Shown here: piece after piece, positions 43,720 to 55,681 of the stretch
Position numbering within the stretch: position 1 is the stretch's first letter
Layout: each line of letters begins with the position of its first letter
Source of the DNA: Scalesia atractyloides
Taxonomy: Eukaryota; Streptophyta; Magnoliopsida; Asterales; Asteraceae
Assembly: GCA_947069175.1 (NCBI GenBank)
Contig: CAMTDV010000002.1
Span: 5,249,054 to 5,313,053, forward strand
Direction of reading: 5' to 3'
Length of the DNA stretch: 64,000 bases
Notes under the pieces: model-generated
What the model saw: only the letters and a program-made list of their open reading frames with translations
The model's database searches: none
What the model was told of the DNA's origin: nothing
Made by a program: the position numbers and the translations under genes

Positions 43720-44482
43720 TGTTGGATTTTTGAACGTGTGTGAATGAAGTCTAAAACACTGTCCCACATAGGTGTGGGAATAAAATAGATGTTAGTGTAT
43801 AAGGTAATTTTTTACCTAACTAACATAACTATACGCCATGTTTTACCAAAACCCCTGCGCGGGCGCGCAGGGGGGAGGGTGCAAATCTTGAGCCGAATTT
43901 AGTTGAACTCGTGTACGCCCGCGTGTCCTGCGGACACGAATGCCGTTCCGAAAACTCGGGCTCACGTGGGGCGGTTTTTGCACCCGTAACCGATTCTATT
44001 GATTGAGTTTTTGAAAAAAAAACTTATTTAATATTGATGATCATTATGTCAAGAACTGAAACTGATTCGGTTCTATTGATCATTTAAGTCAGTCTTTTTG
44101 AATTTCGAAAAAGCTTTGAAGGTCATTATTATCAGTCTAGAAACTGATAACTAATAACCATTATGAGGTTATTAAAACGTTGCAATGATGACCCAAAATC
44201 GGTTATGGTTCTACCTGTATAAATACAGACCAAGGCTATTCAGTTTAGACACACCAAAAAACACACAGTTCTCCTCTTCCTATCTAGTTCTCTCTGCAGC
44301 ATCTCCGATTGTTTTTCAGGCAAGTGTTCAAGTCCGGCAGTGCGCTGTAGCTGCTTCGAACCGGCGTACCCTGGGAACAGACGACGAATCTGTTTAAGGG
44401 AATTGTGTAAAACACAAGCCCGGTTTACTGTTTCTTGTTTCTGCTACGATTTTCTTTTACATTATTAGCAGTTTAACTAACA
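43720..44482 (+). repeat. Copia LTR3 (763 bp)
   Basis: Same length and ends as LTR2, preceded by the 3' non-coding region 43171-43709 and the polypurine tract ATGTGGGGAT. TATA box TATAAATA at about 44218-44225. Followed by the TAACA duplication. Confidence 0.92.
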
Positions 44483-44487
44483 TAACA

Positions 44488-47239
44488 TGTTATACTACGA
44501 AATCCTATATGATTAGATGCCATCCAAATTCCATATACCATATGAAGCCACTGGTTCACAATTATTTAGAAGCTACAATTCTCTGCTCACGGATTCCATA
44601 TCATAGACCATTGTGTTAACACAAAAGAAAGTTAATTATGGTGCAGTCCCATTTAGGTTTTTTGGTTTGTGGTTGATTGGGAAGCGTTGGATACAGTTGT
44701 ACGAGATGTGTAGCGGTAAATAAAACAAAAAGATTCAAATGTTTAAAAAACTTTTTGAAGGTTGGATTAAAGAGGTTTAAAAGAATCAGAATGAGACTAA
44801 AAGTAAACTCCAAGATGAATTGGAACAAGGTAGGGGTCGGGTTCGGTTCTAGAGAGCAAGAATCAAGCACGATATGATTTACTTAGAATCAAAGCTAACG
44901 GACGCGCAAATTTGGTTATAAAATTTAAGAACCTGTGGTCAAATTGGGTGATGAGAAACTTTAAGTTCTTCCATGCTCTACTGAAAACGAAAAGAAGAAA
45001 ACATGCTACAACCGGGGTAAAAGTAGAAGGGCTTTGGGTGGATGACCCGTAATGTATATGTATGAAAAATACTTTCTCTGAGTATTTTCTACCAAATTTG
45101 ACAATGTATCTGCTATTCCTTTGGTTATTTATAGTTTGATTTTTTCTTTGCTTGGTGATGCTGAAAGATTGTTGTTGGGGTCTTCTTCTACAAATCATTA
45201 GGGTTTGCAATACTTTATTTGTGACCCCGTTCTCACTGGAGATCACCAAGGATATGTCTCTTGCTCCTCATAGGTTTTTAATGACGCTTGTGGTTAGTTG
45301 AGTGATTGATATTTATTTAAAAGGAGATGTTATAATAATGGAATATATATAAAAGACACATAGATTTTAATAGGGGTTCACCAATTCTTGGTTTGCGACA
45401 AGCCTAACATATAGACCATGTTAGAGAAGTCGCATAACCAAGCTTTGACTAATTATTGAAGCGTAACATGTATACCATGCATGGAAACAATGATATCCTT
45501 GATATAGTCACAAGATTTGTTTCCACAAATGAGTCAACTACTTCTCCAAAATGGGATTTCCCTTATTAGTATATGGGTTGTCACATGCTATGGTGTACTA
45601 ATAAGCTGCACTCATTGAGGTTAACAAGAACACCCACAAGATCAAAGACCAAAAACAAATCACAAGCCCCTTTAACGAAGAAGAAGAGTAGAAAGAACTA
45701 TCAAAGACATAACACACCACTTTACCAAATTTTAAACATTTAATTCATATCAAGCTTCATCTATAACCTAACCAACACAAAGGGTTTAGCTAGAAATAGC
45801 CATAGTAACTTGTCCACAAGTAATGATCATGGGAAAGATCATGATAGATCATGTGTAAGATCAAACAACTAAATGAAGGTTGTTGATTAGAAGTTCTTTC
45901 TCTCTCTCTCTCTCTCTCAAACTAAGTTGTCACAAGCAACTCCCACAGCACTCTTTGCTTTGGGAGCTTTGGCTTTGTAGAGACTAGGATCTTACACTTA
46001 TCGTAGTTCTCGACTTGGTACAACTTGTTTTAGAACTCATAGTTGTAAATATCGAATTATCTTTGATTAGTGTCATGTACATATTGCACTCTTTCAGAAA
46101 ACTATCTCCTAATTTCTCTATTTTCTCTATTCCAGTGTAGCAATGAATCTCACTTTTATCCATTGCATTAAGTAAATAATAATATCAATTAACTACATCC
46201 TCAAAACATTCTTTAGCAATGGCCTTAAAAATGACAAATTGTTAAATTAACATATCCATTCTCTTTTAACCTTTCTTCCATGCAATACAAAAGATTATGT
46301 GATGTTTCTTTAACACGGAAAGTGTGAAGAATCTCATGTGGTAATACCATTGTGATAAGGGAACATACACATTCCTCTACTTCAGAAAACGTTTTATCTT
46401 CTTCAGCTATATGTTTCAATTAAATATGCAAGAAATAAAACCCTAAAAACTTACAACCCTGTATGTGGGTATGATCTTAAATGGATTAGCCATCTTCATT
46501 AATTGCGTCTTGAATTTTTCCATTTTTGGATAAAATACTTCTATTGGATGCTTAGATGGCCTCTAAGACACTCTAAAAAGCTCCAGTGATAGTCCCAAAA
46601 CTGATTATTTTGAATTGTGGAAAAACACCCTAGTTAAACTTGGTCAAAATGGAAGTTTCCCCAATTTATGTACACATTTGACGAGACGGCGCCCAAGGCA
46701 CCAAAAGTGGAGCCCTGAGCGCCAAACCCTCTTATTCAACATTTTGTTTCAACTCCAATACTTCAATATGTGTTGTATGACGCCATACCAAGATCCATAA
46801 TACCCCAAATGGCTCCCTAACCGCCAGTGCACCGTTTTTTCACGCTTCCAATTGCAATATGATTCATATGCATGCATAACCTCTCCGACAAAGCTCGAAG
46901 TACCTCTAAACATGTCCATTAATATGTTTAGACATGGAATTTACAAACATGCTTGAAGTACCATAGTTCTTGGTGCAAAACAGATAAAAACACAACAATA
47001 AAAACCAAAACACAAAAGGAAAACACTCGAACATCATTGGTCCAAATATGGGAAACTCGAGAGGATGGAAGATTATTACAGAACGATTTGAAACTAGATT
47101 GTCTTCCTGAACAACTTCTCTCATTTCTATAGGAGCTAGATCTTTGTTGATAAAGACGGTTCTTAGTGTTTTAGAGATTTATTATTTGTTTCTTTCTCTA
47201 ACTCTAGTGGCTGTTCTAAAGAGCTTGGAACAGATTCAG
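44488..47239. other. Intergenic DNA right of the copia element
   Basis: No confident gene. (CT)n at 45897-45917. At 46228-46430 (minus strand) a short frame reads LITMVLPHEILHTFRVKETS and resembles a copia gag stretch (L-I-T-M-x-L-P), but it is too short and damaged to call firmly. Confidence 0.45.
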
Positions 47240-47590
47240 TTGAGGTTTTTTTTGGGTGGTAGTCTTGTGTAAAAAAGATGCATTGGGCCTCTTGGAAGTT
47301 GGGCTTGACTTCAAAAGACAAAGGACGATTAGGCACCGTTACAAGGGTTCAAAAAGGCTCTTTTGAAAAAAATGGAGATGGAGTAAAAATTACTTCTTCC
47401 CTCTACTTGGTGCCATAATCTTTGTTTCGTTGAGAAGTTTCCAACGTTGCAGGCATTAAAATTGTTTAAGAACTGCTCGGTGGCGCAAAGGGTGAGGGGA
47501 TAGTTGTTGGAGTGGCGCAGGGATCTCCGAGGGGGTGTCGAAAGTTTGCAGTGTTGATCATTGATCGATGATGACACGTATTTCTCTTCT
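47240..47590 (+). pseudogene. L1-type LINE fragment (region after the RT)
   Basis: KMHWASWKLGLTSKDKGRLG followed, in a second frame, by LLEWRRDLRGGVESLQ. Plant L1-type ORF2 proteins have this order: IHWVxW...KGGLG, then WRRxLRGGxE before the zf-RVT domain. Two frameshifts and a stop at about 47410 show decay. Confidence 0.6.
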
Positions 47591-48263
47591 TTATCCTCTT
47601 CAGATAAGAAGAATAAGTGTCAAGTAGATTGTAGAGTGGTTGAAGACCCCCTTTTGTTCATGTATTTTTCTTGTTTTAGCCTGGCTAAATCTTGCTAGCC
47701 AGTAGCTAATAAAATCTATGATATTATAAAAATATCTAATTTAAGCCGAGCCATGCTAGGCGAACCTTTGCTCGTGTTTGGCTCATTTACAAACCGAACC
47801 GAGTTGATCAACTTATATACAATCGAGCCGAAAAAGGAACAAGCATGTTTACATCATTTTCCAAGCGAGCATCAATTGATCGGTGAGTAATGAGCGGTTT
47901 GGATAGCCCTACCTCCAATCCATTTGGCCCTTTTAAGTAATTAAGGTTTGTGTTTGAGTTATTTCTTTTTCATTGTGTCCAGAGTTAGATTGATGTATAT
48001 GACATACAAATATCTGAGTAGTATTCACTTTTATCAATCTGAAATCCATTAACCATACACGATAACCACGCCTGTTATTTTTGTTCGTGGTTTTGGGGCA
48101 AACCCAAACTTAACCGAAGGTTTAATTAATTATAGTAATACAAAAAACTGAACCATCACTTTATTAGTTTAGTCAGTTATTGAATCACTAACCATTACTA
48201 GTGCTCTAGTGGTGGCCACGAGTATTTAAGTTCCACCTATGGTGGGCCCGGGTGGTTTTCTCC
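47591..48263. other. Intergenic DNA; possible GAGCCGA-type repeat
   Basis: 47690-47910 contains repeated AGCCGAGC/ACCGAACCGAG/GAGCCGA strings typical of an old transposon end, not assignable. The target site of solo LTR H ends at 48268. Confidence 0.4.
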
Positions 48264-48268
48264 TGCGG

Positions 48269-50731
48269 TGTAAAACCCTAACTTACTTAGTTGAAACTAA
48301 TACAAAAAGGTTTCACATTTCATTCAGATAACAAAATTTCAAAATTTATATCAATTTTACGGGTTACTAAAGATACGGAAACTAAATCTTCCTCGTGTTC
48401 GGTTCCTTGTTATTGGCTTGATCATCATCCAAGAGTGCTTGCGATTACCTTAAACTGAAATTTGCAATTTAATTAGTATTATAGTGGATAAAGGAAAGTA
48501 TAACATAATTATTTTAAGAAAATAACCAAAATCAGAAAATTAAACAACTATTTGGGTGGCGTCATCGACGCCTTGTATTTCATCGTGTCGGGACAAACAT
48601 GCCATAGACAGTAATATTGGGCGTCGGATCCTCATGTCGCGTCGGCAACGGCCAAACATGGCGTCGGCAACGCTACATGCTGCACCAGTTTTGTTGTTGT
48701 GTTGTTTTGTTTGTCAGTTCGACCCGTTTCAAGTCTCGTACATTAAAAAACGACTCGGGACTTGCAGAGACACTTCCGTAAACCACTATTTCCTGTTTTC
48801 ATTCTTATATTACTTTTATTACAAGAGTATATGTCCAATACACTTCTTCGGAAACATAATCACGCAATAATATTGAATAGGATTATTTACCGTTCTACCC
48901 CTTATGACTATTTAACCCATACCCTTACGGATGGGATCTATCTCGATATATGATGACCCATTCCTAGCATCCTTATTTTACTTACCTCGCGCTTCCATTC
49001 CTGATTGCCGCTTTTTAGAACTTTTGACCCCTTTAGAGATCTAAGTGTGTAGGTCCCCCTAATTCGTATGGATCTTCACAGAATCGTCTATCCAATCTAG
49101 AGTGCGGAATCCGCTAGATCAGATTATCACAGAAATACGAGTAGAAACAGAAATCACAATAAACTCGATCTTTATTGACTATCTATTACAACGATTACAA
49201 TCAATCTAGATCACATGAATTTGTCCAAGCCAATCTCTCTACGAATTCTCTCTCAACTCTATCTGAAGTGACTAACTCAGCCACCTCAACCCTAATGCAA
49301 AACTTTGTTTATATAGAGACTGGTTTGCAACTGGGCTAGGGTTTAACCACATGGGCTGCAAATTAGGCTAGGCCCGATTCGCCTACCACTCCCTATAATG
49401 AGGGTCTGGTTTGGCCCAATCACTACAACTCACTATTACAAAAACAACCCACTAACTATTTATCGTTTTACTAATTACAAGATATACAAAGACCAAATCT
49501 AAGATGTTATCACAAATATGCACCAACAAAGTGCATAGACTTAGATCATTTATAAAATATTATCTAGGATTACACACATCCCTTCTACCATTTCCGGGTT
49601 CGTTACTTTCAACATTCACACTTCTCTTATCGAGTTGCGTACTTAATCAAATCTTTACCCGTCACCCGGGCTTAATATTTACGGGATGATTGTTGCCGTT
49701 ACCCAGTTTGCACTTATCCTTAATTGACCCGTTTGGTTACTTTAACCAAACAAGAAGTTTATTTTCTTCCATATCTTATATTAATTGTTCATAACTTGTG
49801 TTCCCTTACTCGGTTTACGCATTCGTCTAGTTTAGGTTGTTTAAGTGAATCCCATGACTTATGAACTAACCAAAACCATTGTTATCCGCTCTTTATTCAT
49901 TCGGTTCATTCATGTGAAGTCAATCACTTATGAATGAACCGAACTTTATGAGCATTTCTTCGTTAACTAACATTTAATCAATACAAATTATAAATAAAAG
50001 TCATACGAAGTATAAGGCTACGTACCTTGAAGATTTCCTTTAAAGCGCGTGTCCGCCTCGATTTGACCTTCCGAAGCTCCTCTCGAGTTGCCTAAATTAT
50101 GCAACCCAATTATCATTAGAACCTAATTGTTCACATCCATGGCATGTAAACTTACAAACAATTAAATTTTAGGTTCTTATCCATGTATTTCATTCACCAT
50201 CATTAACTGACATTTCATTTAAGCATTTTGCCATACACCTTGTGGGTGTGGATTTAAGCTGTTCTTTTTCTTGAGTTTATGGACTTCATAAACCCAATTT
50301 CGTATCATTATGAACCTACTATCATTAAAATTAATCTCTTGTGCAACCATGTCTATTATGAGCTTCATATCAAGCTAGTACACAGAACAATTTGGCTTCT
50401 TTCATGTTAAATCATCAAAACCCACTTACTCATTCAAACACATAAACCCTATCACTTGAATTGTGCTAAAAAATTTCCTAAGTTTAGCAAGCATAATAAT
50501 TTTAAACACATACTTGTCATGAATTATATCATATAATCTATAGTCCATTCAAGAATTGAGATTCATACTTCACCAAAACAGAAAATTCAACATACCTTAT
50601 GATCCCTTAGACTAGGTATGTATATACAATATGTGTATATACATATGTACACATATTGTTTAACAACCTACCATCAAATAGGTTAAATGCCCCTAGCTAT
50701 ATATATAATTTAATATTTTTGGGGTGTTACA
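48269..50731 (-). mobile_element. Gypsy-type solo LTR H (2463 bp including a nested LTR)
   Basis: Minus strand starts TGTAACACCCC at 50731 and ends GGGTTTTACA at 48269. The 5-bp duplication TGCGG flanks it (48264-48268 and 50732-50736). No polypurine tract or primer-binding site adjoins, so it is a solo LTR. Without the nested copia LTR and its duplication it is about 1977 bp. No homology to the other LTR families of the window is evident. Confidence 0.82.
49048..49528 (-). mobile_element. Copia-type solo LTR (481 bp) nested in solo LTR H
   Basis: Minus strand starts TGTTGGTGCATATT and ends GGGGGACCTACA. 5-bp duplication AAGTG at 49043-49047 and 49529-49533. TATA box CTATATAAAC on the minus strand at about 49308-49317. 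Different family from the copia element at 36831. Confidence 0.9.
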
Positions 50732-50736
50732 TGCGG

Positions 50737-52744
50737 CAGGTCTTAAGTTTGAGTATGGGTGATAGGAGTTTCTCATTGATAGGTTTAAATTGGGGATCTG
50801 TTGTGCGAGGGAGCTCCACTGGGTCACGGACCCGATTAAGATAACGTATGCTAGACGGCCTGACATTCACGAATAATTCACACATTTCAAAAACAAAAGT
50901 TATTTGAATCACCAATAAATTTTAGTTAGTTCGGTTTGTGGTGTGCTAACTGCTAAAAAATAGAGGAAAAGGCTTTAAACTCAAAACTCAACAACTACAT
51001 ATTACATCATTGATAAATAAATTACATTGAAACTAAATATAATAGCTGAAATAAATTCTAAAGACCGTAAGAGAAACGTTTTACTTTTCTTAAACAAGCG
51101 AAAAAAAGAGAATATTCGTACAACGCTTAAAGTGTGCTGAAAATGTTGAGACGAACTCATTTAAGATTATAATATTATAAATTATAAAATATTTTATTTA
51201 GGAGGGTAAATGGAAAATGGTCTAGATGCATGCATGTATCCATTTAAGTGGGTCAACATCTTGACAACCTTCAAAGTCATGAAGAAATTTTGCAAAACTC
51301 ACCACTCACACATCTACACACATTTTTCTACAATTCTGTAATGACTCATCTAAATTTAAGGATGTCCATTGAATTGGACGTCAGGATATCATTTGTAATG
51401 GTTTATATTCTTTTTTCTTCGTAGTGTATCCTTTTATGAATTGGTAACATTTATCATTATGAACCTGTGAGGGAATCAGAATACTTCTGATGTTTTTCCT
51501 TTCATTCCCATCTTCATTTCAAGCCCCAATTTCACCATTTTGTTATATTTCAAGTTTACAAAGTGTAATAAACGCAAATTATAGTAAGAGTAATGTGCCA
51601 CAGCCTAAGCGTGCCTTATAAGTGACTATATAGGATATACGATATGCACCTATCATTCATCAGTCACCCAGTCGCGTAGTTCGTCACCTCAAGATAGTTT
51701 TACGTACACCATTTACGACTCGCTTGTACAACTATATATAGATCATCAACACAATACTTACAAGTAACCTAGCTAAAAGTAGATATTCATGTTAATACCA
51801 TTCACTCACACCCATTAGAATTAATATTTGGAGTTAAGTCCAGTGATTCAACTTTGCATTAGCACAAGATTTTTCATTTATAAGCAGATTAAAAATGTGT
51901 GAGAACAATGAGAATCTCCCGGGGAGGAGCTTAGTTAGGGCTAGGGGTGCCCCGTCTCGTAGTAGTAATTTTATTGAAAAATATTTACTCTGTAGTGTAA
52001 AACATTGAATTTTTAATAGTTCAGCCCCCACTGATTTGAATTTTAAGAGTCCGACCCCCACTTATTTTCCGTTCAACCTTTGCCACTCAGAACCTCCATA
52101 AGTCGTCCTTGAGCAAGATCCTTCAAAGACTTGTGATAACATCACAAATATTTGCATATATGAATACAAGTTCCATGTTTTAGTGAAAAAAATACGCTTT
52201 TTATTTTGTTTTTATAATGTTTTAAAAAATTAAAATTAAATCTTCTGAGAGAATTAGAGTCTTAAACTGTTAGGTAATTAAGCATTATGCAATTTGGTAA
52301 TTTGCATTTAACTAAAAAGATATATCAACAAACACGTAAGAAAACATGGAATCAACAATCACAATTGTATCCACACTAGGGATACTTGAAGATATAAAGA
52401 TCGAATTAGGCAATCATTGATGCATTTAGTAGCTGTATACACAGGATTAGTACACTTTTTGTAACATACTTTGAAAATCAAAATGTAATAATTATCCAAA
52501 GAAAAGAGTTGCCTCGTGCGAATTAAAGTCATAATCCAAGCATGACCCTTTTGCAACTTGACTTGTTATTCTTCACAAGTATAAGGATTTATAGTATGTA
52601 GTCCACAAATACTTTTTTTAAATTAAACTTCATTAAAACACACTACTGACCCAAACAGGCAAGTGACAAATACATACAAGCACGCTCTTGACGAAATTGG
52701 GCAAAAGACAAAAAATACAGCATATACAAAGGGGATTTACACCA
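50737..52744. other. Intergenic AT-rich DNA
   Basis: No gene recognised. The joined sequence around the LTR H site (48180-48268 and 50737-50830) contains GTGGTGGCC and AAGTTTGAGT, weakly like tRNA-type A and B boxes of a SINE; not enough to call. 51820-52090 has a GTTCAGCCCCCACT/GTCCGACCCCCACT pair of unknown origin. Confidence 0.4.
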
Positions 52745-52950
52745 TTCTCAACGGAGAGACTTAACGAAAGACCTATTTTTTAACGAAACAAAACTTCTAG
52801 ACTTGACTTCTCACAAATCGTCTTGCGGACTGTGTTTTATGTTTTGAAAAATCATCTCATTTCTTTCTTTCCATATACATCAACATGTGATTATAACGAG
52901 CCCGTGTATGATCATTTTCGCTTTCTTCCCTATTTTTAAGAAACCGTACA
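52745..52950 (-). pseudogene. LINE ORF2 C-terminal remnant
   Basis: Minus strand reads CIWKERNEMIFQNI, then EVKSRSFVSLKNRS. This is the typical end of plant L1-type ORF2 (C-x-W-x-x-R-N...F, then I/V-K-x-x-S-F-x-W-x-K-x-R). A TGA stands where the Trp two residues before CIW is expected, and another TGA follows DDL. Confidence 0.55.
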
Positions 52951-53141
52951 CTTTCATAAGATCTTTAACCATAAAGATATATAGCGAAGGATATCACACC
53001 AAACATTAGAATTCATTCAAACCCAATTCAAAAATATGCTATCCGTAAATAAATACTACGCAGCTTCCTCTTCTTCAGTCAATTCTTTTTTGGACGTACA
53101 CATACACTTCACAAATCACACTCATGTCATATCCCCGCCTC

Positions 53142-53178
<37 letters not shown>

Positions 53179-53185
53179 TAAATTA

Positions 53186-53219
<34 letters not shown>

Positions 53220-53491
53220 ACAATATGTAAACACTTCCTTCTCTCACAAAAAATTATTATTTCAATAATATATTTTACTAAACAATTAATATTTTTATTG
53301 TTTCGAACTAGCTATTAGATTACCTTTAAAATATTATTTTCAATTGATTTCCTATCTATTAGGTTTTTATTTTAAATTGATTCTTAGTTTTGATCATTTG
53401 GTTTATTTTTATCTAAAAATGGTTATTTAAGTTTATTTTACAAATAGATTCAATGTATATCCATTATAAACTCTACCTTGTAATCATTTTA
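52951..53491. repeat. AT-rich region with (TTA)n microsatellites
   Basis: (TTA)n at 53143-53177 and 53190-53217, separated by AAATTA. No gene. Includes the left copy of the 9-bp duplication of the next element (53483-53491). Confidence 0.7.
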
Positions 53492-54531
53492 GAGTTAAAT
53501 GCTTAGTTAGTCTCTGTGGTTTGCGAAAATTACAGACTTGGTCCTAATTGTTCACTAATTATACACTTGGTCCCGGTGGTTGTAATTTTTGCACTCGTGT
53601 GGTCCTTATTACTAACATCTGTTAAGTTTTCCAGTTAAATCCTGTTAAATGACGAAAATACCCTTGCTTATTAACAAAACCCAGCAAAGTCTTCACGGGT
53701 CTCTCTCTTCTCAAACAAGAAGCACAGCCGCCACCATGTCACCTCCGCCACCATCTCACCCACCACCACCATCTCACCTTCGCCACTTCTCACCTCCGCC
53801 ACCGTCTCACCCACCACCACCATCTCACCTCCGCCACTTCTCACCTCCACCGGGCACCCCCAAACACCAAAACACCCACCAACACCGAAACCCACCACCA
53901 CCAACGAACACATCCACCACCGGGCAGGCCGCCACCACCGTTGATAACCACCACACTAGCCACAAGCATCGCCTCACCGGAGGACGTCACCGGGAAAACT
54001 AATCTGCCGGCTCCGACGATTCACGATTCAGCTTGTCGCCCTTGCTGCTTCACACTGTCCGACCTATTGTCAGATCTGAATATTCATTGTCGGATACCTT
54101 TTGATATATTTGCAGGCATGAAGCCGAGGTTACAGTCGGCTTTTGACATTCTTTTCCTGAACAGATGCATTTAACATTCTGCTTTGATTTAATAATTTAT
54201 CACTTTAAAATTTGTAAGAGTTTGTGGAATTTGAAAAGGTTTTTTGTTTGTGGATTTTTAATTTTGTGAGTGGAGTTTGATCTGAGAATGAGGAGGGTGG
54301 AGTTTGACGGGTGATGGTGAGTGGAGTTTGGTGGGTGGAGTTTATTTGCTAATAAGCAAGGGTATTTTTGTCATTTAACATGGATTTAACTGGAAAACTT
54401 AACAGATGTTAGTGATAAGGACCACACGAGTGCAAAATTTAAAATCACCGGGACCAAGTTTGTAATTAGTGAACCATTAGGACCAAGTCTGCAATTTTCG
54501 CAAACCACAGGGACCAACCAAGCTTTAACTC
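53492..54531. mobile_element. Non-autonomous MULE (1040 bp) with long inverted repeats
   Basis: Terminal inverted repeats of about 170 bp (53492-53665 and 54531-54355) with shared TGTGGTTTGCGAAAATT, CACTCGTGTGGTCCTTAT and AAATACCCTTGCTTATTA. The perfect 9-bp duplication ATCATTTTA at 53483-53491 and 54532-54540 is the hallmark of the Mutator superfamily. There is no transposase inside; the interior is GC-richer than its surroundings and may be captured host DNA. Confidence 0.92.
53670..54174 (+). other. Pro/Ser/His-rich interior of the MULE, possible captured gene fragment
   Basis: An open frame at 53649-54002 starts in the inverted repeat and reads SPPPPSHPPPPSHLRHF twice, reflecting a ~54-bp tandem duplication (about 53735-53790 and 53791-53845). 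A second frame at 53941-54174 reads CRPCCFTLSDLLSDLNIHC. No family is recognised. GC-rich interiors between MULE ends are known as Pack-MULE cargo; here that is an inference. 54240-54350 has GTGGAGTTTG repeats. Confidence 0.4.
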
Positions 54532-54540
54532 ATCATTTTA

Positions 54541-55681
54541 TGTTTGGTTTACAGGTTAAAAGACGGATGTCACGGTTTGAAACGACCTGCCAAAATAGAA
54601 CAAACTGAAAAATATTAAAAAAATATCATCAACTTAGTTGGTTTAGAAGATAAATCTAACTTTAAGCTAAATTAAATTATACATGCATTATTTAATACGG
54701 GTTGACATTCATCCTGTCTAATACCAAGTAGTTTACTATACATGATTGTTGATTTGTTGAAGCTTCATGAGTAGCGTTGTTAGATTTTCTTCTTTAACCT
54801 GGTTATCATTTACATGATTGTTGAACTTTTAAATCATGTCAAAATTGTAGTTAAATAAATATTCTTAGAACATACGGAGTGGGTATGGGTTTAAGGCATG
54901 ATGGCCTCTCTACACAGAGCACATCATCCTACAAACGGCGTGCAAAGCAGCATGGGGCTGAAGGCGGTAGGATTTCCACCGACGTAGAGGGCTAATGTGG
55001 GGTTACACCATATGTAGTGGTTGGTGAACTTCGAGTCCCTCCGTTGGGTATAGGGCTGTAAACGAATCGAACGTTCAGCGAACAGTTCATGAACCATTTG
55101 GCGCAAAATTCGTTTACGTTTACTAGTTAAAAGTTTGTTGTTTTCTTCAAAATAAAATACTAGTTAAAAGGCTAATGTGGGCTAGCTCACTTGTAATACC
55201 ATACATAGTGGTGGATGAACTTCGAGTCCCTTTGTTGGTTATAGGCTGTAAACGCATCGAACATTCAGCGAACAGTTCATAAACCATTCGGCGCGAAATT
55301 TGTTTATGTTCGTTCGTTAACGAACATGAACAAGAAATTTCGTTCGATTAGTTAAATGAACAAACACGAACAGAGGTCTCATGCGTTCATTTGTGTTCGT
55401 GAACGTTCGGTAACGTGTTCGTGAACGTTTGTTCATATTCGCTTATATGTTGTTCATTAATGATTTTTGTATATTTATGTATTTTGTCTAAACTTTTCAT
55501 ATCTTTAACTCTTATTTATTTTATTATCCTAACAAATAGAATATAAAAGCTCATTTCCATCATGTTTGTGTATTGTTTCCTTTTTCTTCTTATTATTCAC
55601 ATCAATGAATACTATCAACATTTGTCAAACGATTAGGGCTTTACCAAAAATAAAGTTCCAGCACTTCTCCCCCGCCATCGA
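54541..55681. repeat. GTTCGTTCACGAAC-type repeat with a ~176-bp direct duplication
   Basis: Two direct copies (about 54985-55135 and 55165-55320) share ACTTCGAGTCCCT, GGCTGTAAACG and GTTCAGCGAACAGTTCAT. The second continues into GTTCG/CGAAC-rich sequence to about 55450. The same family is at 62440-62950. No transposase. 54541-54984 holds nothing recognised. Confidence 0.6.

Larger units (their letters stand above)
36831..44482 (+). mobile_element. Ty1/copia element with three LTRs and two internal regions
   Basis: The outer ends carry the 5-bp duplication TAACA (36826-36830 and 44483-44487), so the whole is one insertion locus. Order: truncated LTR1 (36831-37060), 3' end of pol (37061-38329), LTR2 (38330-39092), a nearly complete internal region (39093-43719), LTR3 (43720-44482). 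This is a head-to-tail dimer sharing the middle LTR, with LTR1 after its first 230 bp and the first unit up to RNase H deleted. LTR2 and LTR3 are both 763 bp. Confidence 0.93.

Noticed and set aside
46228..46430. Firm call of a copia gag fragment on the minus strand
   Set aside because: Only about 20 residues resemble the gag pattern; mentioned in the intergenic entry but not annotated separately.
48556..48870. 104-codon frame
   Set aside because: Lies inside solo LTR H, no recognisable domain.
50737..50830. SINE at the LTR H target site
   Set aside because: A-box and B-box resemblance is weak and no tail or duplication is visible.
53036..53318. Open frames with poly-Leu, poly-Tyr or poly-Ile
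   Set aside because: Translations of the (TTA)n microsatellite.
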